64,000 nucleotides of DNA, from positions 124,001 to 188,000 of the forward strand of contig PVNI01000007.1 in assembly GCA_003001795.1 (NCBI GenBank), in the 5' to 3' direction. The translations under genes and the position numbers were made by a program. The stretch comes from Actinomadura viridilutea. GTDB taxonomy: Bacteria > Actinomycetota > Actinomycetes > Streptosporangiales > Streptosporangiaceae. How positions within the stretch are numbered: position 1 is the stretch's first letter; every line of letters starts with the position of its first letter. The notes beneath the pieces are model-generated. The model was given only the letters and a program-made list of their open reading frames with translations, was not told where the DNA came from and searched no databases. Shown here one piece after another: positions 32,160-40,861 of the stretch.

Positions 32160-32939
32160 TCACACCGAGTCGGGCGTCAGCTCCGGCGGCCGGACGAGGC
32201 GGAACTCGGCCCCGAACGGGTCCCTGACATGCGCCATGCGGCCGTACGGCGAGATCCACGGGTCGCCCTCGACCGTGCCGCCCGACGCCCGGGCGGTGCG
32301 CAGCGCCCAGTCCAGGTCCTCGATCTGCAGATAGCTCAGCCAGGACGACGTCGCGCCGTCGGGGTCGCCGTGGATGCCGCCGATCTCGTGGCCGTCCGGG
32401 CGGCGCAGCAGCGTGTAGTCCTCATCCCCGGCGACGGGCTCGGTGGTGTAGTCGAACAGGTTCCGGTAGAACTCGCGGGCCTCGTCGGCGTCGCCGGTCA
32501 CCAGCTCGTTCCACACCAGCGCGCCGGGCTCGTTCACCAGCCGGGCGCCGATGTGGGTGCGGGCCTGCCACAGCCCGAGCGGGGCGCCCACCGCGTCGGT
32601 GACGACCGCCATCCGCCCCAGGTCCATGACGTCCACCGGCTGGTGGAGCATGCCGCCGCCCGCGTCGACGGCGCGCTTGACCGCGTTGTCGCAGTCGTCG
32701 GTGGCGAAGTAGACGGTCCACCGGGGCGCGGCGGCGTCCCCGTCGGAGACTCTCATGATGCCGGCGACGGGTTCGCCGCGCAGCAGGCAGACGCGGTAGG
32801 CGCCGGACTCGGATCCCTGCTCCCGGAACTCCCATCCCAGGACGCCGCCGTAGAAGCGTTCGGCGGCCTCCAGGTCCGGGACGCGGAGGTCCAGCCAGGT
32901 CGGCGTGCCTTCGGGTTGGGCGGTCGTGACGTGGCTCAT
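32160..32939 (-). CDS. VOC (glyoxalase/bleomycin-resistance) family protein
   Basis: A 259-residue protein made of two vicinal-oxygen-chelate modules, about residues 13-125 and 135-250. Both begin with the typical pattern (WLDLRVPDLEAAERFYGGVLGWEF and WNELVTGDADEAREFYRNLFDY) and end in a DPFGAEFRLV or DAVGAPLGLW strand. Similar two-module proteins are widespread in actinomycetes, mostly without a known substrate. ATG start with a G-rich ribosome site. The upstream 31880-32159 gap shows no gene. Confidence 0.88.
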   Translation of the reverse strand: MSHVTTAQPEGTPTWLDLRVPDLEAAERFYGGVLGWEFREQGSESGAYRVCLLRGEPVAGIMRVSDGDAAAPRWTVYFATDDCDNAVKRAVDAGGGMLHQPVDVMDLGRMAVVTDAVGAPLGLWQARTHIGARLVNEPGALVWNELVTGDADEAREFYRNLFDYTTEPVAGDEDYTLLRRPDGHEIGGIHGDPDGATSSWLSYLQIEDLDWALRTARASGGTVEGDPWISPYGRMAHVRDPFGAEFRLVRPPELTPDSV

Positions 32940-33185
32940 CGAGCTCCCCCCTCATGCGCTCGGAGTCCCACGCCGCATCGCCCGTTCCTCTCATCCTGGA
33001 CCATTCCCGGTCACGGCGCACGGGGTGGAAAAGGGTTCGGAATCCGGTCGCCCGGGTCCGTACACTGATCAGGATGGTCTCGCTCTCGAGCTGACAGGCC
33101 CCTGGCGCGTCCCGGTCACGGACCGTGACGCGCCTTGTGCTGCCGCCCGTCCGCCGAACCCCTCCGTCGGGGAGCCCTGTCTACC

Positions 33186-34784
33186 GTGATCACTGCCAAC
33201 GACATCGAGCTGCGCGCCGGATCCCGGCTGCTGATCGAGGGCGCCACGTTCCGCGTCAACCCGGGCGACCGGGTGGGCCTGGTGGGCCGCAACGGCGCCG
33301 GCAAGACGACCCTCACCCGCGTCCTCGCCGGCGAGGCCCTGCCCGCCGCGGGCACCGTCACCCGGTCGGGCACCCTCGGCTACCTGCCGCAGGACCCGCG
33401 AGAGGTGGACCTTGAGGAGACCGCCCGGGACCGGATCCTGTCGGCGCGCGGCCTGGACGAGGTGCTGCGCGAGCTGCGCGCGGCCGAGGAGGCGATGGCC
33501 GCGGCCTCCGGCGCCGAGCGCGACCGCGCCGTGCGCCGCTACGGGCGGCTGGAGGAGCGGCTGCACGTGCTGGGCGGGTACGCGGCCGAGGCGGAGGCCG
33601 CGTCCATCGCCTCCAGCCTGGGCCTGCCCGACCGGGTGATGGGCCAGCCGCTCGGGACCCTGTCGGGCGGGCAGCGCCGCCGCGTGGAGCTGGCCCGCAT
33701 CCTGTTCTCCGGCGCCGACACGCTGCTGCTGGACGAGCCCACCAACCACCTGGACGCCGACTCGATCCTGTGGCTGCGCGACTTCCTGCGCTCCCACCAG
33801 GGCGGGCTGGTGGTCATCAGCCACGACGTGGGGCTGCTGGACGCGGTGGTCAACCGGGTGTTCCACCTGGACGCCAACCGCTGCGTCATCGACATCTACA
33901 ACGTCGGCTGGAAGACCTACCTGCAGCAGCGCGAGACCGACGAGCGGCGGCGCAAGCGCGAGGCCGCCAACGCCCGGCGGCAGGCGGCGGCGCTGATGGC
34001 GCAGGCCGACAAGATGCGCGCCAAGGCCACCAAGGCCAGGGCGGCCCAGCAGATGGACCGGCGGGCCCGGCGGCTGCTGGCCGAGGTGGAGGAGGAGCGG
34101 CGCGCCGACAAGGTCGCCAAAATCCGCTTCCCGGATCCGGCGCCGTGCGGCCGCACCCCCCTCCGCGCGGAGGGTTTGTCGAAATCGTACGGATCTTTGG
34201 AGATTTTCACCGACGTGAGCCTGGCCGTGGACCGGGGCAGCCGGGTCGTCGTGCTGGGCCTCAACGGCGCGGGCAAGACGACGCTGCTGCGGCTGCTGGC
34301 GGGGCTGGACAAGCCGGACTCCGGCACGGTGACCGCCGGGCACGGGCTGCGCATCGGGTACTACGCCCAGGAGCACGAGACCCTGGACGTCGAGCGGAGC
34401 GTGCTGGAGAACATGCAGTCGGCCGCGCCCGCGCTCGCGCCGGTGGAGGTCCGCAAGATCCTCGGCTCGTTCCTGTTCTCCGGCGACGACGTGGACAAGC
34501 CCGCGGGCGTGCTGTCGGGCGGGGAGAAGACCCGGCTGGCGCTGGCCATGCTGGTGGTGTCCAGCGCCAACGTGCTGCTCCTGGACGAGCCGACCAACAA
34601 CCTCGACCCGGCCAGCCGCGAGGAGATCCTGAGGGCGCTGCGCACCTACACCGGCGCCATCGTCCTGGTCACCCACGACGAGGGCGCCGTGGAGGCGTTG
34701 CGACCCGAGCGGGTGATTTTGCTGCCGGATGGTGTCGAGGACATCTGGAGTGACGACTTTGCCGATCTGGTGGCACTTGCGTGA
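33186..34784 (+). CDS. ABC-F family ribosome-associated ATPase
   Basis: A 532-residue protein with two ABC ATPase domains (about 1-240 and 315-530) and no membrane segments, the ABC-F layout. Walker A motifs are VGRNGAGKTTL and LGLNGAGKTTL; signatures LSGGQRRRVELARIL and LSGGEKTRLALAML; Walker B with DEPTNHLD and DEPTNNLD. The long basic linker (about 240-300, RKREAANARRQAAALMAQADK) is the P-site tRNA-interaction region of the family. ABC-F proteins act on the ribosome in translation or antibiotic resistance; which applies cannot be told. GTG at 33186 is preferred, 11 nt after GGGGAG. Confidence 0.92.
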   Translation: MITANDIELRAGSRLLIEGATFRVNPGDRVGLVGRNGAGKTTLTRVLAGEALPAAGTVTRSGTLGYLPQDPREVDLEETARDRILSARGLDEVLRELRAAEEAMAAASGAERDRAVRRYGRLEERLHVLGGYAAEAEAASIASSLGLPDRVMGQPLGTLSGGQRRRVELARILFSGADTLLLDEPTNHLDADSILWLRDFLRSHQGGLVVISHDVGLLDAVVNRVFHLDANRCVIDIYNVGWKTYLQQRETDERRRKREAANARRQAAALMAQADKMRAKATKARAAQQMDRRARRLLAEVEEERRADKVAKIRFPDPAPCGRTPLRAEGLSKSYGSLEIFTDVSLAVDRGSRVVVLGLNGAGKTTLLRLLAGLDKPDSGTVTAGHGLRIGYYAQEHETLDVERSVLENMQSAAPALAPVEVRKILGSFLFSGDDVDKPAGVLSGGEKTRLALAMLVVSSANVLLLDEPTNNLDPASREEILRALRTYTGAIVLVTHDEGAVEALRPERVILLPDGVEDIWSDDFADLVALA

Positions 34785-34900
34785 CCTGCAGGGCAGCTTC
34801 TGCAGATCTTTTCTGGCGGAGTGGGTAGCCGAACGCGCGGGAATGACTGATCATGGCGGGGGATAACGCAGCGGTCACCACATCACTACGGGAGGTACTC

Positions 34901-35113
34901 GTGGCCGAGACCCTTAAGAAGGGCACCCGCGTGACCGGTGCCGAGCGCGACAAGCTGGCGGCCGAACTCAAGAAGAGGTACGACTCCGGCGAGAGCATCC
35001 GCGCCCTGGCAGCCGCCACCGGTCGCTCGTACGGTTTCATCCACCGGATTCTCACCGAGTCCGGCGTCAACCTGCGGGGGCGCGGCGGCGCGACCCGCGG
35101 CAAGAAGTCCTGA
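34901..35113 (+). CDS. Short helix-turn-helix protein conserved in actinobacteria
   Basis: A 70-residue protein. After VAETLKKGTRVTGAERDK comes a helix-turn-helix with SIRALAAATGRSYGFIHRIL as the recognition unit, ending in a basic GRGGATRGKKS tail. This matches a very conserved actinobacterial small protein of unproven role, probably DNA-binding. I chose the GTG at 34901 because GGGAGG is 5 nt upstream; an ATG-led frame from 34853 lacks a ribosome site. Confidence 0.88.
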   Translation: MAETLKKGTRVTGAERDKLAAELKKRYDSGESIRALAAATGRSYGFIHRILTESGVNLRGRGGATRGKKS

Positions 35114-35285
35114 CCGGACCGTAGACCCCCGGAGGAGCGCACCGTTCGACCCGCCCCCGCGGCCGACCGAGTAGGGTTCGGTTCGCGGCGGCGGGTCGGC
35201 TCGCGTTCGCGCGCCCCACCGGCGCGGCCGCGGAGCGCCGCCCGCCGCGACGTGGGCTTGTCACTACGGAGAAGGGGGCCGTCAC

Positions 35286-36104
35286 ATGGCGGACGCCAGG
35301 GTGCAGGAGCCGCGGCCGGAACCGGCCGCGCCGCCGGACGAGGCGGAACTGGCCGAGGCGGGGCTGCTGCTGGACATCGACGGCGCGGTCGCCACCGTCA
35401 CGCTGAACCGTCCCGAGCGCCGCAACGCCATGACGTTCGCCACCTGGCGCTGCCTGGCCCGGATCGGCCGGTCCCTCCCGCCGGACGTGCGGGTCGTGGT
35501 GCTGCGCGGCGCGGGCAAGTCGTTCTCGGCGGGCATCGACCTGTCCATGTTCTCCGGCGGGGAGCAGCCCGACGGCGCCGACGCCGAGGCGACCGACCGG
35601 TTCATCGCCGAGCTGCAGGAGGGCTACACCTGGCTGCGGCGGCCGGAGATCGTCACGATCGCCGCCGTGCACGGGCACGCCATCGGCGGCGGCTTCCAGC
35701 TCGCGCTCGCCTGCGACCTGCGGGTGGCCGCCGACGACGCGGTGTTCTGCATGAAGGAGGCGGCGCTCGGCCTCGTCCCCGACCTGACCGGCACCAAGCC
35801 GCTGGTGGAGATCGTCGGCGTGCCGCGCGCCCTGGAGCTGTGCCTGACCGCGCGCGACGTGCCCGCCGAGGAGGCCGCCCGGCTCGGCATCGCCGAGATC
35901 GTCACGCCGCGGGACCGGCTGGACGAGACGGTGCGCGGCCTCGTCGACTCCCTGCTGGCGGTCAACGCCGGCGCCGCCGCGGCGATCAAGCGGCTGCTGT
36001 GGCAGGCCCCCGGCAACACGCTCGAGGAGCAGTGCGCCGCCGAGCGCCGCGAGCAGATCGGCCGCCTGCGGGAGCTGTTCGGCGCCGGGCGGCGGACGGC
36101 CTGA
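35286..36104 (+). CDS. Enoyl-CoA hydratase/isomerase family protein
   Basis: A 272-residue crotonase-fold protein. The oxyanion-hole regions are VVLRGAGKSFSAGIDLSMFSGG and VHGHAIGGGFQLALACDLRVAADDAVF; the following CMKEAALGLVPDLTGTKPL has an acidic residue where hydratases keep a catalytic glutamate. The N-terminal 25 residues are Pro/Glu-rich and variable. Probably acts in fatty-acid or branched-chain acyl-CoA breakdown. ATG with an AGAAGGGG ribosome site. Ends in a strong shared terminator. Confidence 0.9.
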   Translation: MADARVQEPRPEPAAPPDEAELAEAGLLLDIDGAVATVTLNRPERRNAMTFATWRCLARIGRSLPPDVRVVVLRGAGKSFSAGIDLSMFSGGEQPDGADAEATDRFIAELQEGYTWLRRPEIVTIAAVHGHAIGGGFQLALACDLRVAADDAVFCMKEAALGLVPDLTGTKPLVEIVGVPRALELCLTARDVPAEEAARLGIAEIVTPRDRLDETVRGLVDSLLAVNAGAAAAIKRLLWQAPGNTLEEQCAAERREQIGRLRELFGAGRRTA

Positions 36105-36142
36105 CCGCCGGCCGCCTGTGGAGCCCGCCCAAACGGCGGAAC

Positions 36143-36181
36143 GGGCCGTCAGGGGAGCGCTCGGCTCTCTCCTGACGGCCC
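36143..36181. terminator. Bidirectional terminator hairpin
   Basis: GGGCCGTCAGG (36143-36153) pairs perfectly with CCTGACGGCCC (36171-36181), and four more pairs extend the stem inward, giving a 15-bp stem with a 9-nt loop. It lies between two convergent genes, the enoyl-CoA hydratase and the S15 peptidase, so it can end transcription from both sides. Confidence 0.9.
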
Positions 36182-36203
36182 CTTCGCGTGCCGGCCGCGG
36201 GGT

Positions 36204-38132
36204 CTATTCGAAGGCCTCGGCGGTCGCCCCCGGAGCGATCGGCAAGTGCAGCCTGCTCGTCCCCGGACGCACGGTCAGGCGGGTGCCCGCCGGGTAGCGC
36301 AGCGTGTAGTCGTGGTCGGTGGACAGGATGACCACGCCGATGCGGTGGCCGGGCTTGAACACGTAGTCGGTGGGCTCCAGGTCCCAGCGGAACGTGTACT
36401 CGCGGCCCGGGGCGATCGGCTCGGTGCGGCTCGGGCTGTGCCGGTTGCGGGCGTCCAGCCAGCCCCGCGTGACGATCTTGAAGGGGGCGGTCTCGGTGCG
36501 GTGCGCCTGCCGCGTGGTGCAGCCGTCGTCGCCCGGGACGCCCTGGCCGAAGCACACGCGCTCGCCGGTGTCGACGCGCGCGCCCGTGGGGCGGGTGTCG
36601 GTGCCGTAGTCGACCAGCAGCGCCGTCAGGTACGGCGAGCGTCCGTCCAGGGAGGCGCGCACGGACATCCGCGGGATGCCGTTGACCCGGACGGCCTCGT
36701 CCAGCCGGGGCGTCAGGTACACCAGCCGGTTGGGGTCGGCCCGGTCCTCGTTCACGAGCAGCTGCTCGGCGGTGCGGGTGCGGCCCGCGTCCACCATCGA
36801 CTGCGGCGCGCCCGGACGCGGACGCGGCGACAGGCTCCCCGGCTGCCCCTCCGGACCGGCGTTCAGACCCAGCGCCACGGTGCGGGTGCCAGGGACGGGC
36901 CAGTCGCGCGCCGTCTCCCACTGACCGGGGGCGCGCTCGATGTCGACGCGCGGTTCGGCGGTGATCCCGTTCGGGATGCCGTACAGCCACCGGTCGAACC
37001 AGTGGTGCGTCTGGCGCAGCCACTCCTCCAGCCGCCAGCGGAACGGGGTGGCGTGGTTGCCCTGGTGAAGCCACAGCTTGCGCGGCACGCCGGCCTTCTT
37101 GAGGGCGTTCCACCACTGCACGGAGTTCTTGACCTTGACGTTCCAGTCGTTGAGGCCGTGCACCACCATCACCGCGGCCTTGACGTTGCGGGCGTCGCGG
37201 ACGTAGTCGCGCTCGGCCCACACCTTGCCGTAGTCGCCGGTCTCGCGGTCCTGCGTCGCGGTGAGCTCGTCGATGACCTTCGCGCACACCTCGGGGTTCT
37301 TCCGGGTGAGCACCGCCTTGGCCAGCACGTCCAGGTCCTCGCCCTGGTAGCCGCCGGGCGCGACGACGCCGCCGTTGGCGCGGTAGTAGTCGTACCAGCT
37401 GGAGATCGCCGCGATCGGCACGATCGCCTTGAGCCCGGCGACGCCGCCGGCGGCCGCCATGTTGGGCAGCGTCCCGTTGTACGACTGGCCGATCATGCCG
37501 ACGTTCCCGGTGGACCAGGTCGCCGTCACGGGGGTGCCGTCCGGGGCCCAGCCGCGGGCCCGGCCGTTCAGCCAGTCCACGGCCGCCTTGGTCGCGGCCT
37601 GCTCGGCGCGGTCGCCGGAGGTGGGGCAGCCGGTGGAGCCGCCGGTGCCGATGCTGTCGAGGTCGGCCACCGCGTAGCCGCGCGGCAGGAAGTAGTTGTC
37701 GTAGTACCCGGGGAAGACCTCGGCGAGGTCGCGCTTCACCGGGCGGCGGGACGCGGCCTGCACCTCGTCGACGTCGACCGGGTGCATCGGCACGTCGTGC
37801 GTGCCGGCCCAGTACGGGCTGGGCTCGAGGATCGTCGGCACCTTCAGGCCCCGCTCGGTCTCCTTCGGGCGCATGATCCGCAGCTGGACGCGGTCGCGCA
37901 CGCCGTCGCGGTCGCTGTCGACGTCGGTCTCGACGGAGACGGTCTGGGTGACGGCGTCGGCGCGGGAGAACACCGGCTGGGTCTCCCCGTTCACCACTTT
38001 GATCGACGGAACGGCGGGACGGGCGGCGCCGGACGCCGCGGCCGGCAGGGCGGTGGCGGTGAGCAGCGCGCCGGCGAGGGCGAGCGCGCCGGCGGCGCGC
38101 GGCGCGGGGCCGCGCGGCGGTCGTCGGGTCAC
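36204..38132 (-). CDS. Secreted Xaa-Pro dipeptidyl-peptidase (S15/CocE type)
   Basis: A 642-residue exported serine peptidase. From GTG at 38132 the N-terminus is a twin-basic start (VTRRPPRGPAPR) followed by a hydrophobic Ala/Leu core and an ALPAAASG cleavage-like site near residue 32. The alpha/beta-hydrolase domain shows the nucleophile in GMIGQSYNGTLPNMAAA, the acid in VVHGLNDWNV and the histidine in HQGNHATP. The C-terminal jelly-roll region follows (VVILSTDHDYTLRYPAG). GGAG lies 5 nt before the GTG; an ATG at 38186 would hide the signal peptide. It likely trims Pro-containing peptides outside the cell. Confidence 0.9.
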   Translation of the reverse strand: MTRRPPRGPAPRAAGALALAGALLTATALPAAASGAARPAVPSIKVVNGETQPVFSRADAVTQTVSVETDVDSDRDGVRDRVQLRIMRPKETERGLKVPTILEPSPYWAGTHDVPMHPVDVDEVQAASRRPVKRDLAEVFPGYYDNYFLPRGYAVADLDSIGTGGSTGCPTSGDRAEQAATKAAVDWLNGRARGWAPDGTPVTATWSTGNVGMIGQSYNGTLPNMAAAGGVAGLKAIVPIAAISSWYDYYRANGGVVAPGGYQGEDLDVLAKAVLTRKNPEVCAKVIDELTATQDRETGDYGKVWAERDYVRDARNVKAAVMVVHGLNDWNVKVKNSVQWWNALKKAGVPRKLWLHQGNHATPFRWRLEEWLRQTHHWFDRWLYGIPNGITAEPRVDIERAPGQWETARDWPVPGTRTVALGLNAGPEGQPGSLSPRPRPGAPQSMVDAGRTRTAEQLLVNEDRADPNRLVYLTPRLDEAVRVNGIPRMSVRASLDGRSPYLTALLVDYGTDTRPTGARVDTGERVCFGQGVPGDDGCTTRQAHRTETAPFKIVTRGWLDARNRHSPSRTEPIAPGREYTFRWDLEPTDYVFKPGHRIGVVILSTDHDYTLRYPAGTRLTVRPGTSRLHLPIAPGATAEAFE

Positions 38133-38445
38133 GGGGGCTCCAGGGGGTGCGGACTCCAGGGGGCGGTCGCCGGACCAGATGATCAACAGATCTACTATCC
38201 GGAGCGGGCGGAGTCCAGGACGACGCCGGACAGTCCGGGCGGGACGCGGTTGTGCGATGGCGCCGTCTTCAAGTGTTACGCCCTGAGCTGACCCGGGAAG
38301 CCCGGATGCGGGGGTGTGTTGACTGACGCAGGGCTGATTACTTGATTACCTAATCGGACCGGGTAGCCGGACCAGGGAGCTGAAACGGCGGCCGCGGCCG
38401 TATCCGCCGCGCGCCGCGGCCGCCACCGGATCTTCGGAGGTCGCT
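38133..38445. other. Divergent promoter region, peptidase/ABC exporter
   Basis: A 313-bp gap between two divergent genes. The part nearest the exporter holds the operator-like motif and promoter described separately. I see no coding potential or RNA gene in the rest. Confidence 0.6.
38319..38355 (+). promoter_or_regulatory. Promoter with repressor-like motif ahead of the ABC exporter
   Basis: TTGACT (38319-38324) is a good -35; 17 bp later TTGATT (38342-38347) can serve as -10. Over that -10 lies a repeated A/T-rich element: GATTAC (38336-38341) and GATTAC (38344-38349) as direct repeats, followed by CTAATC, so GATTA and TAATC form an inverted repeat around CC. The core TTACTTGATT (38338-38347) recurs in the marR promoter at 55 kb. 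This is what a MarR-type operator blocking an efflux pump would look like. Confidence 0.6.
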
Positions 38446-40503
38446 GTGGGGATGCCGGGAATGCCGGGCAACGGCTGGCAGGTGATGGCGTCGTTCCGCC
38501 GGGACGCGTCGGTCACCAGGCAGCGGCTCAAGCCCGGCACGGTGCGCCGGATCGCCGGCTACGCCCGGCCCTACGTCCGCGAGCTGGTGCTGTTCCTCCT
38601 GCTGAACGCGCTGACCGCGGGGATCGTGGTGGCCAACCCGCTGCTGCTGAAGGCGATCATCGACCGCGGCATCGTGCCCGGCGACCACGCCGTGGTGCTG
38701 TGGCTGGCGGTCTCGGTGGCCGGCCTGGCGCTGCTGGAGGCGGTGCTCGGCCTGGCCCAGCGGTGGTATTCGGCGCGCATCGGCGAGGGCCTGATCTACG
38801 ACCTGCGCACCCAGGTGTTCGGGCACGTGCAGCGCCAGCCGGTCGCGTTCTTCATGCGCGCGCAGACCGGGTCGCTGGTCAGCCGGCTCAACAACGACGT
38901 CATCGGCGCCCAGCGCGCCCTGACCACCACCCTGTCGTCGGTGGTGTCCAACGTGATCAGCCTGATCCTCGTGCTGATCACCATGGTCGTGCTGTCCTGG
39001 CAGGTCACGCTGATCGCGCTGCTGCTCCTGCCGATCTTCATCCTGCCCGCCAAGTGGGTGGGCAAGCGGCTGCAGCGGGTCAGCCGCGAGCAGATGCAGC
39101 TGGACGCCGAGATGAGCTCGCTGATGACCGAGCGGTTCAACGTGGCCGGGGCGATGCTGGCCAAGCTGTACGGGCGACCTGCCGAGGAGGAGGAGAACTT
39201 CGCCGGCCGCGCCGCCCGGGTCCGCGACATCGGCGTGGTGGCCGCCATGTACGGCCGGGTCTTCTTCACCGCCCTGACGCTGGTGGCGGCGCTGGCCACG
39301 GCCATGGTGTACGGCGTGGGCGGCGTCCTGGTCGTCGAGGGCGGCTTCCAGCTCGGCACCCTGGTGGCCCTGGCGACCCTGCTGACCCGCATGTACGGGC
39401 CGCTGACCGCGCTGTCCAACGTGCACGTGGACGTGATGACCGCGCTGGTCAGCTTCGACCGGGTCTTCGAGGTGCTGGACCTGAAGCCCCTGGTCGCCGA
39501 CCGCGAGGACGCCCGCCCCCTCGTGCTCGACCGGGCCGACGGCGCGACCGGCGGGAGCGCCGCCGAGGGGAGCGCGGCGGCGGCGACGGCCGGGCGGGGC
39601 GCCCCGTCGATCGAGTTCGACCACGTCTCGTTCTCCTACCCGTCGGCCGAGGAGGTGTCGCTGGCGTCGCTGGAGTCGATCGCCCGCCCCGACACCGCGC
39701 CCGGCCGCGAGGTCCTGCGGGACGTGACGTTCACCGTGCCGCCGGGGCGGATGTACGCGCTGGTCGGCCCGTCCGGGGCGGGCAAGTCCACCATCACGCA
39801 CCTGGTCTCGCGGCTGTACGACGTGACCGACGGCGCCGTGCGCATCGGCGGCCACGACGTGCGGGACCTGACCCTGGAGTCGCTGCGCGCCCAGGTCGGC
39901 GTGGTCAGCCAGGACGCCCACCTGTTCCACGACACCATCGCCGCCAACATGCGCTACGCCCGGCCCGACGCCACCGACGAGGAGATCCTGGCCGCGCTGG
40001 ACGCCGCGGCCATCGGCGACCTGGTCGCGGCGATGCCCGAGGGCCTGGACACGGTGGTCGGCGACCGCGGCTACCGCCTGTCCGGCGGGGAGAAGCAGCG
40101 CCTGGCCATCGCCCGGCTGCTGCTGAAGGCGCCGTCGGTGGTGGTGCTGGACGAGGCCACCGCGCACCTGGACTCCGAGTCCGAGGCCGCCGTCCAGCGG
40201 GCGCTGGCCACCGCGCTGGCCGGCCGCACCTCGCTGGTGATCGCCCACCGGCTGTCCACCGTGCGGGAGGCCGACCAGATCCTGGTGATCGACGACGGCC
40301 GGGTCGTCGAACGCGGCCGCCACGAGGAGCTGCTGCTGCGCGGCGGCCTGTACGCCGAGCTGTACCGCACCCAGTTCGCCCACCAGGCCGACGCGGCGTC
40401 CGCCTCGGCGGCCGCTCTCGAGGCCGGGGCCCGCGCCGCGTCCGGGGCGGACGGAGGGGGCCCTTCCGGCGCCCGCGAGGCCGAGCGGGCCGGCGCCGAC
40501 TGA
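38446..40503 (+). CDS. ABC transporter ATP-binding/permease protein (exporter)
   Basis: A 685-residue half-transporter with both domains fused. The membrane domain (about 40-330) has six helices and the cytoplasmic loop motif TGSLVSRLNNDVIGAQRAL; the ATPase domain (about 385-640) carries Walker A LVGPSGAGKSTI, the signature RLSGGEKQRLAIARLLL, Walker B VVVLDEATAHLD and AHRLSTV. An Ala/Gly-rich insert joins the domains. It should work as a dimer exporting drugs or lipids. GTG start with GGAGG 5 nt upstream, behind an operator-like promoter. Confidence 0.92.
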   Translation: MGMPGMPGNGWQVMASFRRDASVTRQRLKPGTVRRIAGYARPYVRELVLFLLLNALTAGIVVANPLLLKAIIDRGIVPGDHAVVLWLAVSVAGLALLEAVLGLAQRWYSARIGEGLIYDLRTQVFGHVQRQPVAFFMRAQTGSLVSRLNNDVIGAQRALTTTLSSVVSNVISLILVLITMVVLSWQVTLIALLLLPIFILPAKWVGKRLQRVSREQMQLDAEMSSLMTERFNVAGAMLAKLYGRPAEEEENFAGRAARVRDIGVVAAMYGRVFFTALTLVAALATAMVYGVGGVLVVEGGFQLGTLVALATLLTRMYGPLTALSNVHVDVMTALVSFDRVFEVLDLKPLVADREDARPLVLDRADGATGGSAAEGSAAAATAGRGAPSIEFDHVSFSYPSAEEVSLASLESIARPDTAPGREVLRDVTFTVPPGRMYALVGPSGAGKSTITHLVSRLYDVTDGAVRIGGHDVRDLTLESLRAQVGVVSQDAHLFHDTIAANMRYARPDATDEEILAALDAAAIGDLVAAMPEGLDTVVGDRGYRLSGGEKQRLAIARLLLKAPSVVVLDEATAHLDSESEAAVQRALATALAGRTSLVIAHRLSTVREADQILVIDDGRVVERGRHEELLLRGGLYAELYRTQFAHQADAASASAAALEAGARAASGADGGGPSGAREAERAGAD

Positions 40504-40669
40504 CCGTCCGATGGGGGCCGGTGTCCCGGCTCCATGCCGTCTCTTTGCCCGAATGCGGAGCGCCGGCAACCCGGCCGTCACCTGAAGGGCTTTCGCTGAA
40601 GGGGGTGAGCGCGCCCGCGCGGGGGCGCGGGCGGCCGCTGTCAGGCACACGCTGAGGAAGGAGCACGGC

Positions 40670-40828
40670 GTGCGTGTGACGGTCAACCCCGGTCGCATCG
40701 TCAAGAGCGGAGCGGGACGCTGCGCCGTCCTGCTGGTCGGCCTGGGAGCGGCGGGCGTGGCGATCGGCTGGCTCGGCCCGGACCGGCTGACGCAGCGGGC
40801 GCTGTCCGCGGCGGTCCGGCGCCGCTGA
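40670..40828 (+). CDS. Small single-span membrane protein (52 aa)
   Basis: A short frame starting GTG at 40670 with GAAGGAG 6 nt upstream: MRVTVNPGRI, then a basic residue and a hydrophobic segment CAVLLVGLGAAGVAIGWLG (about 18-36), ending in a basic SAAVRRR tail. The codon pattern is GC-third-position rich like its neighbours. It lies 166 bp after the exporter gene and ends in a GC-rich hairpin. No family recognised; a small exporter accessory is possible. Confidence 0.6.
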   Translation: MRVTVNPGRIVKSGAGRCAVLLVGLGAAGVAIGWLGPDRLTQRALSAAVRRR

Positions 40829-40861
40829 GGCGCCGCCGGTCCGCCGCGCCGGCGGGGCCTC
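40827..40861. terminator. GC-rich hairpin between convergent genes
   Basis: GAGGCGCCGCCGG (40827-40839) pairs with CCGGCGGGGCCTC (40849-40861) with one mismatch in 13 and a 9-nt loop. Both flanking stop codons touch the hairpin: the small membrane protein ends at 40828 and the convergent sulfotransferase at 40860. There is no T-run, as is usual for actinomycete terminators. Confidence 0.7.
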
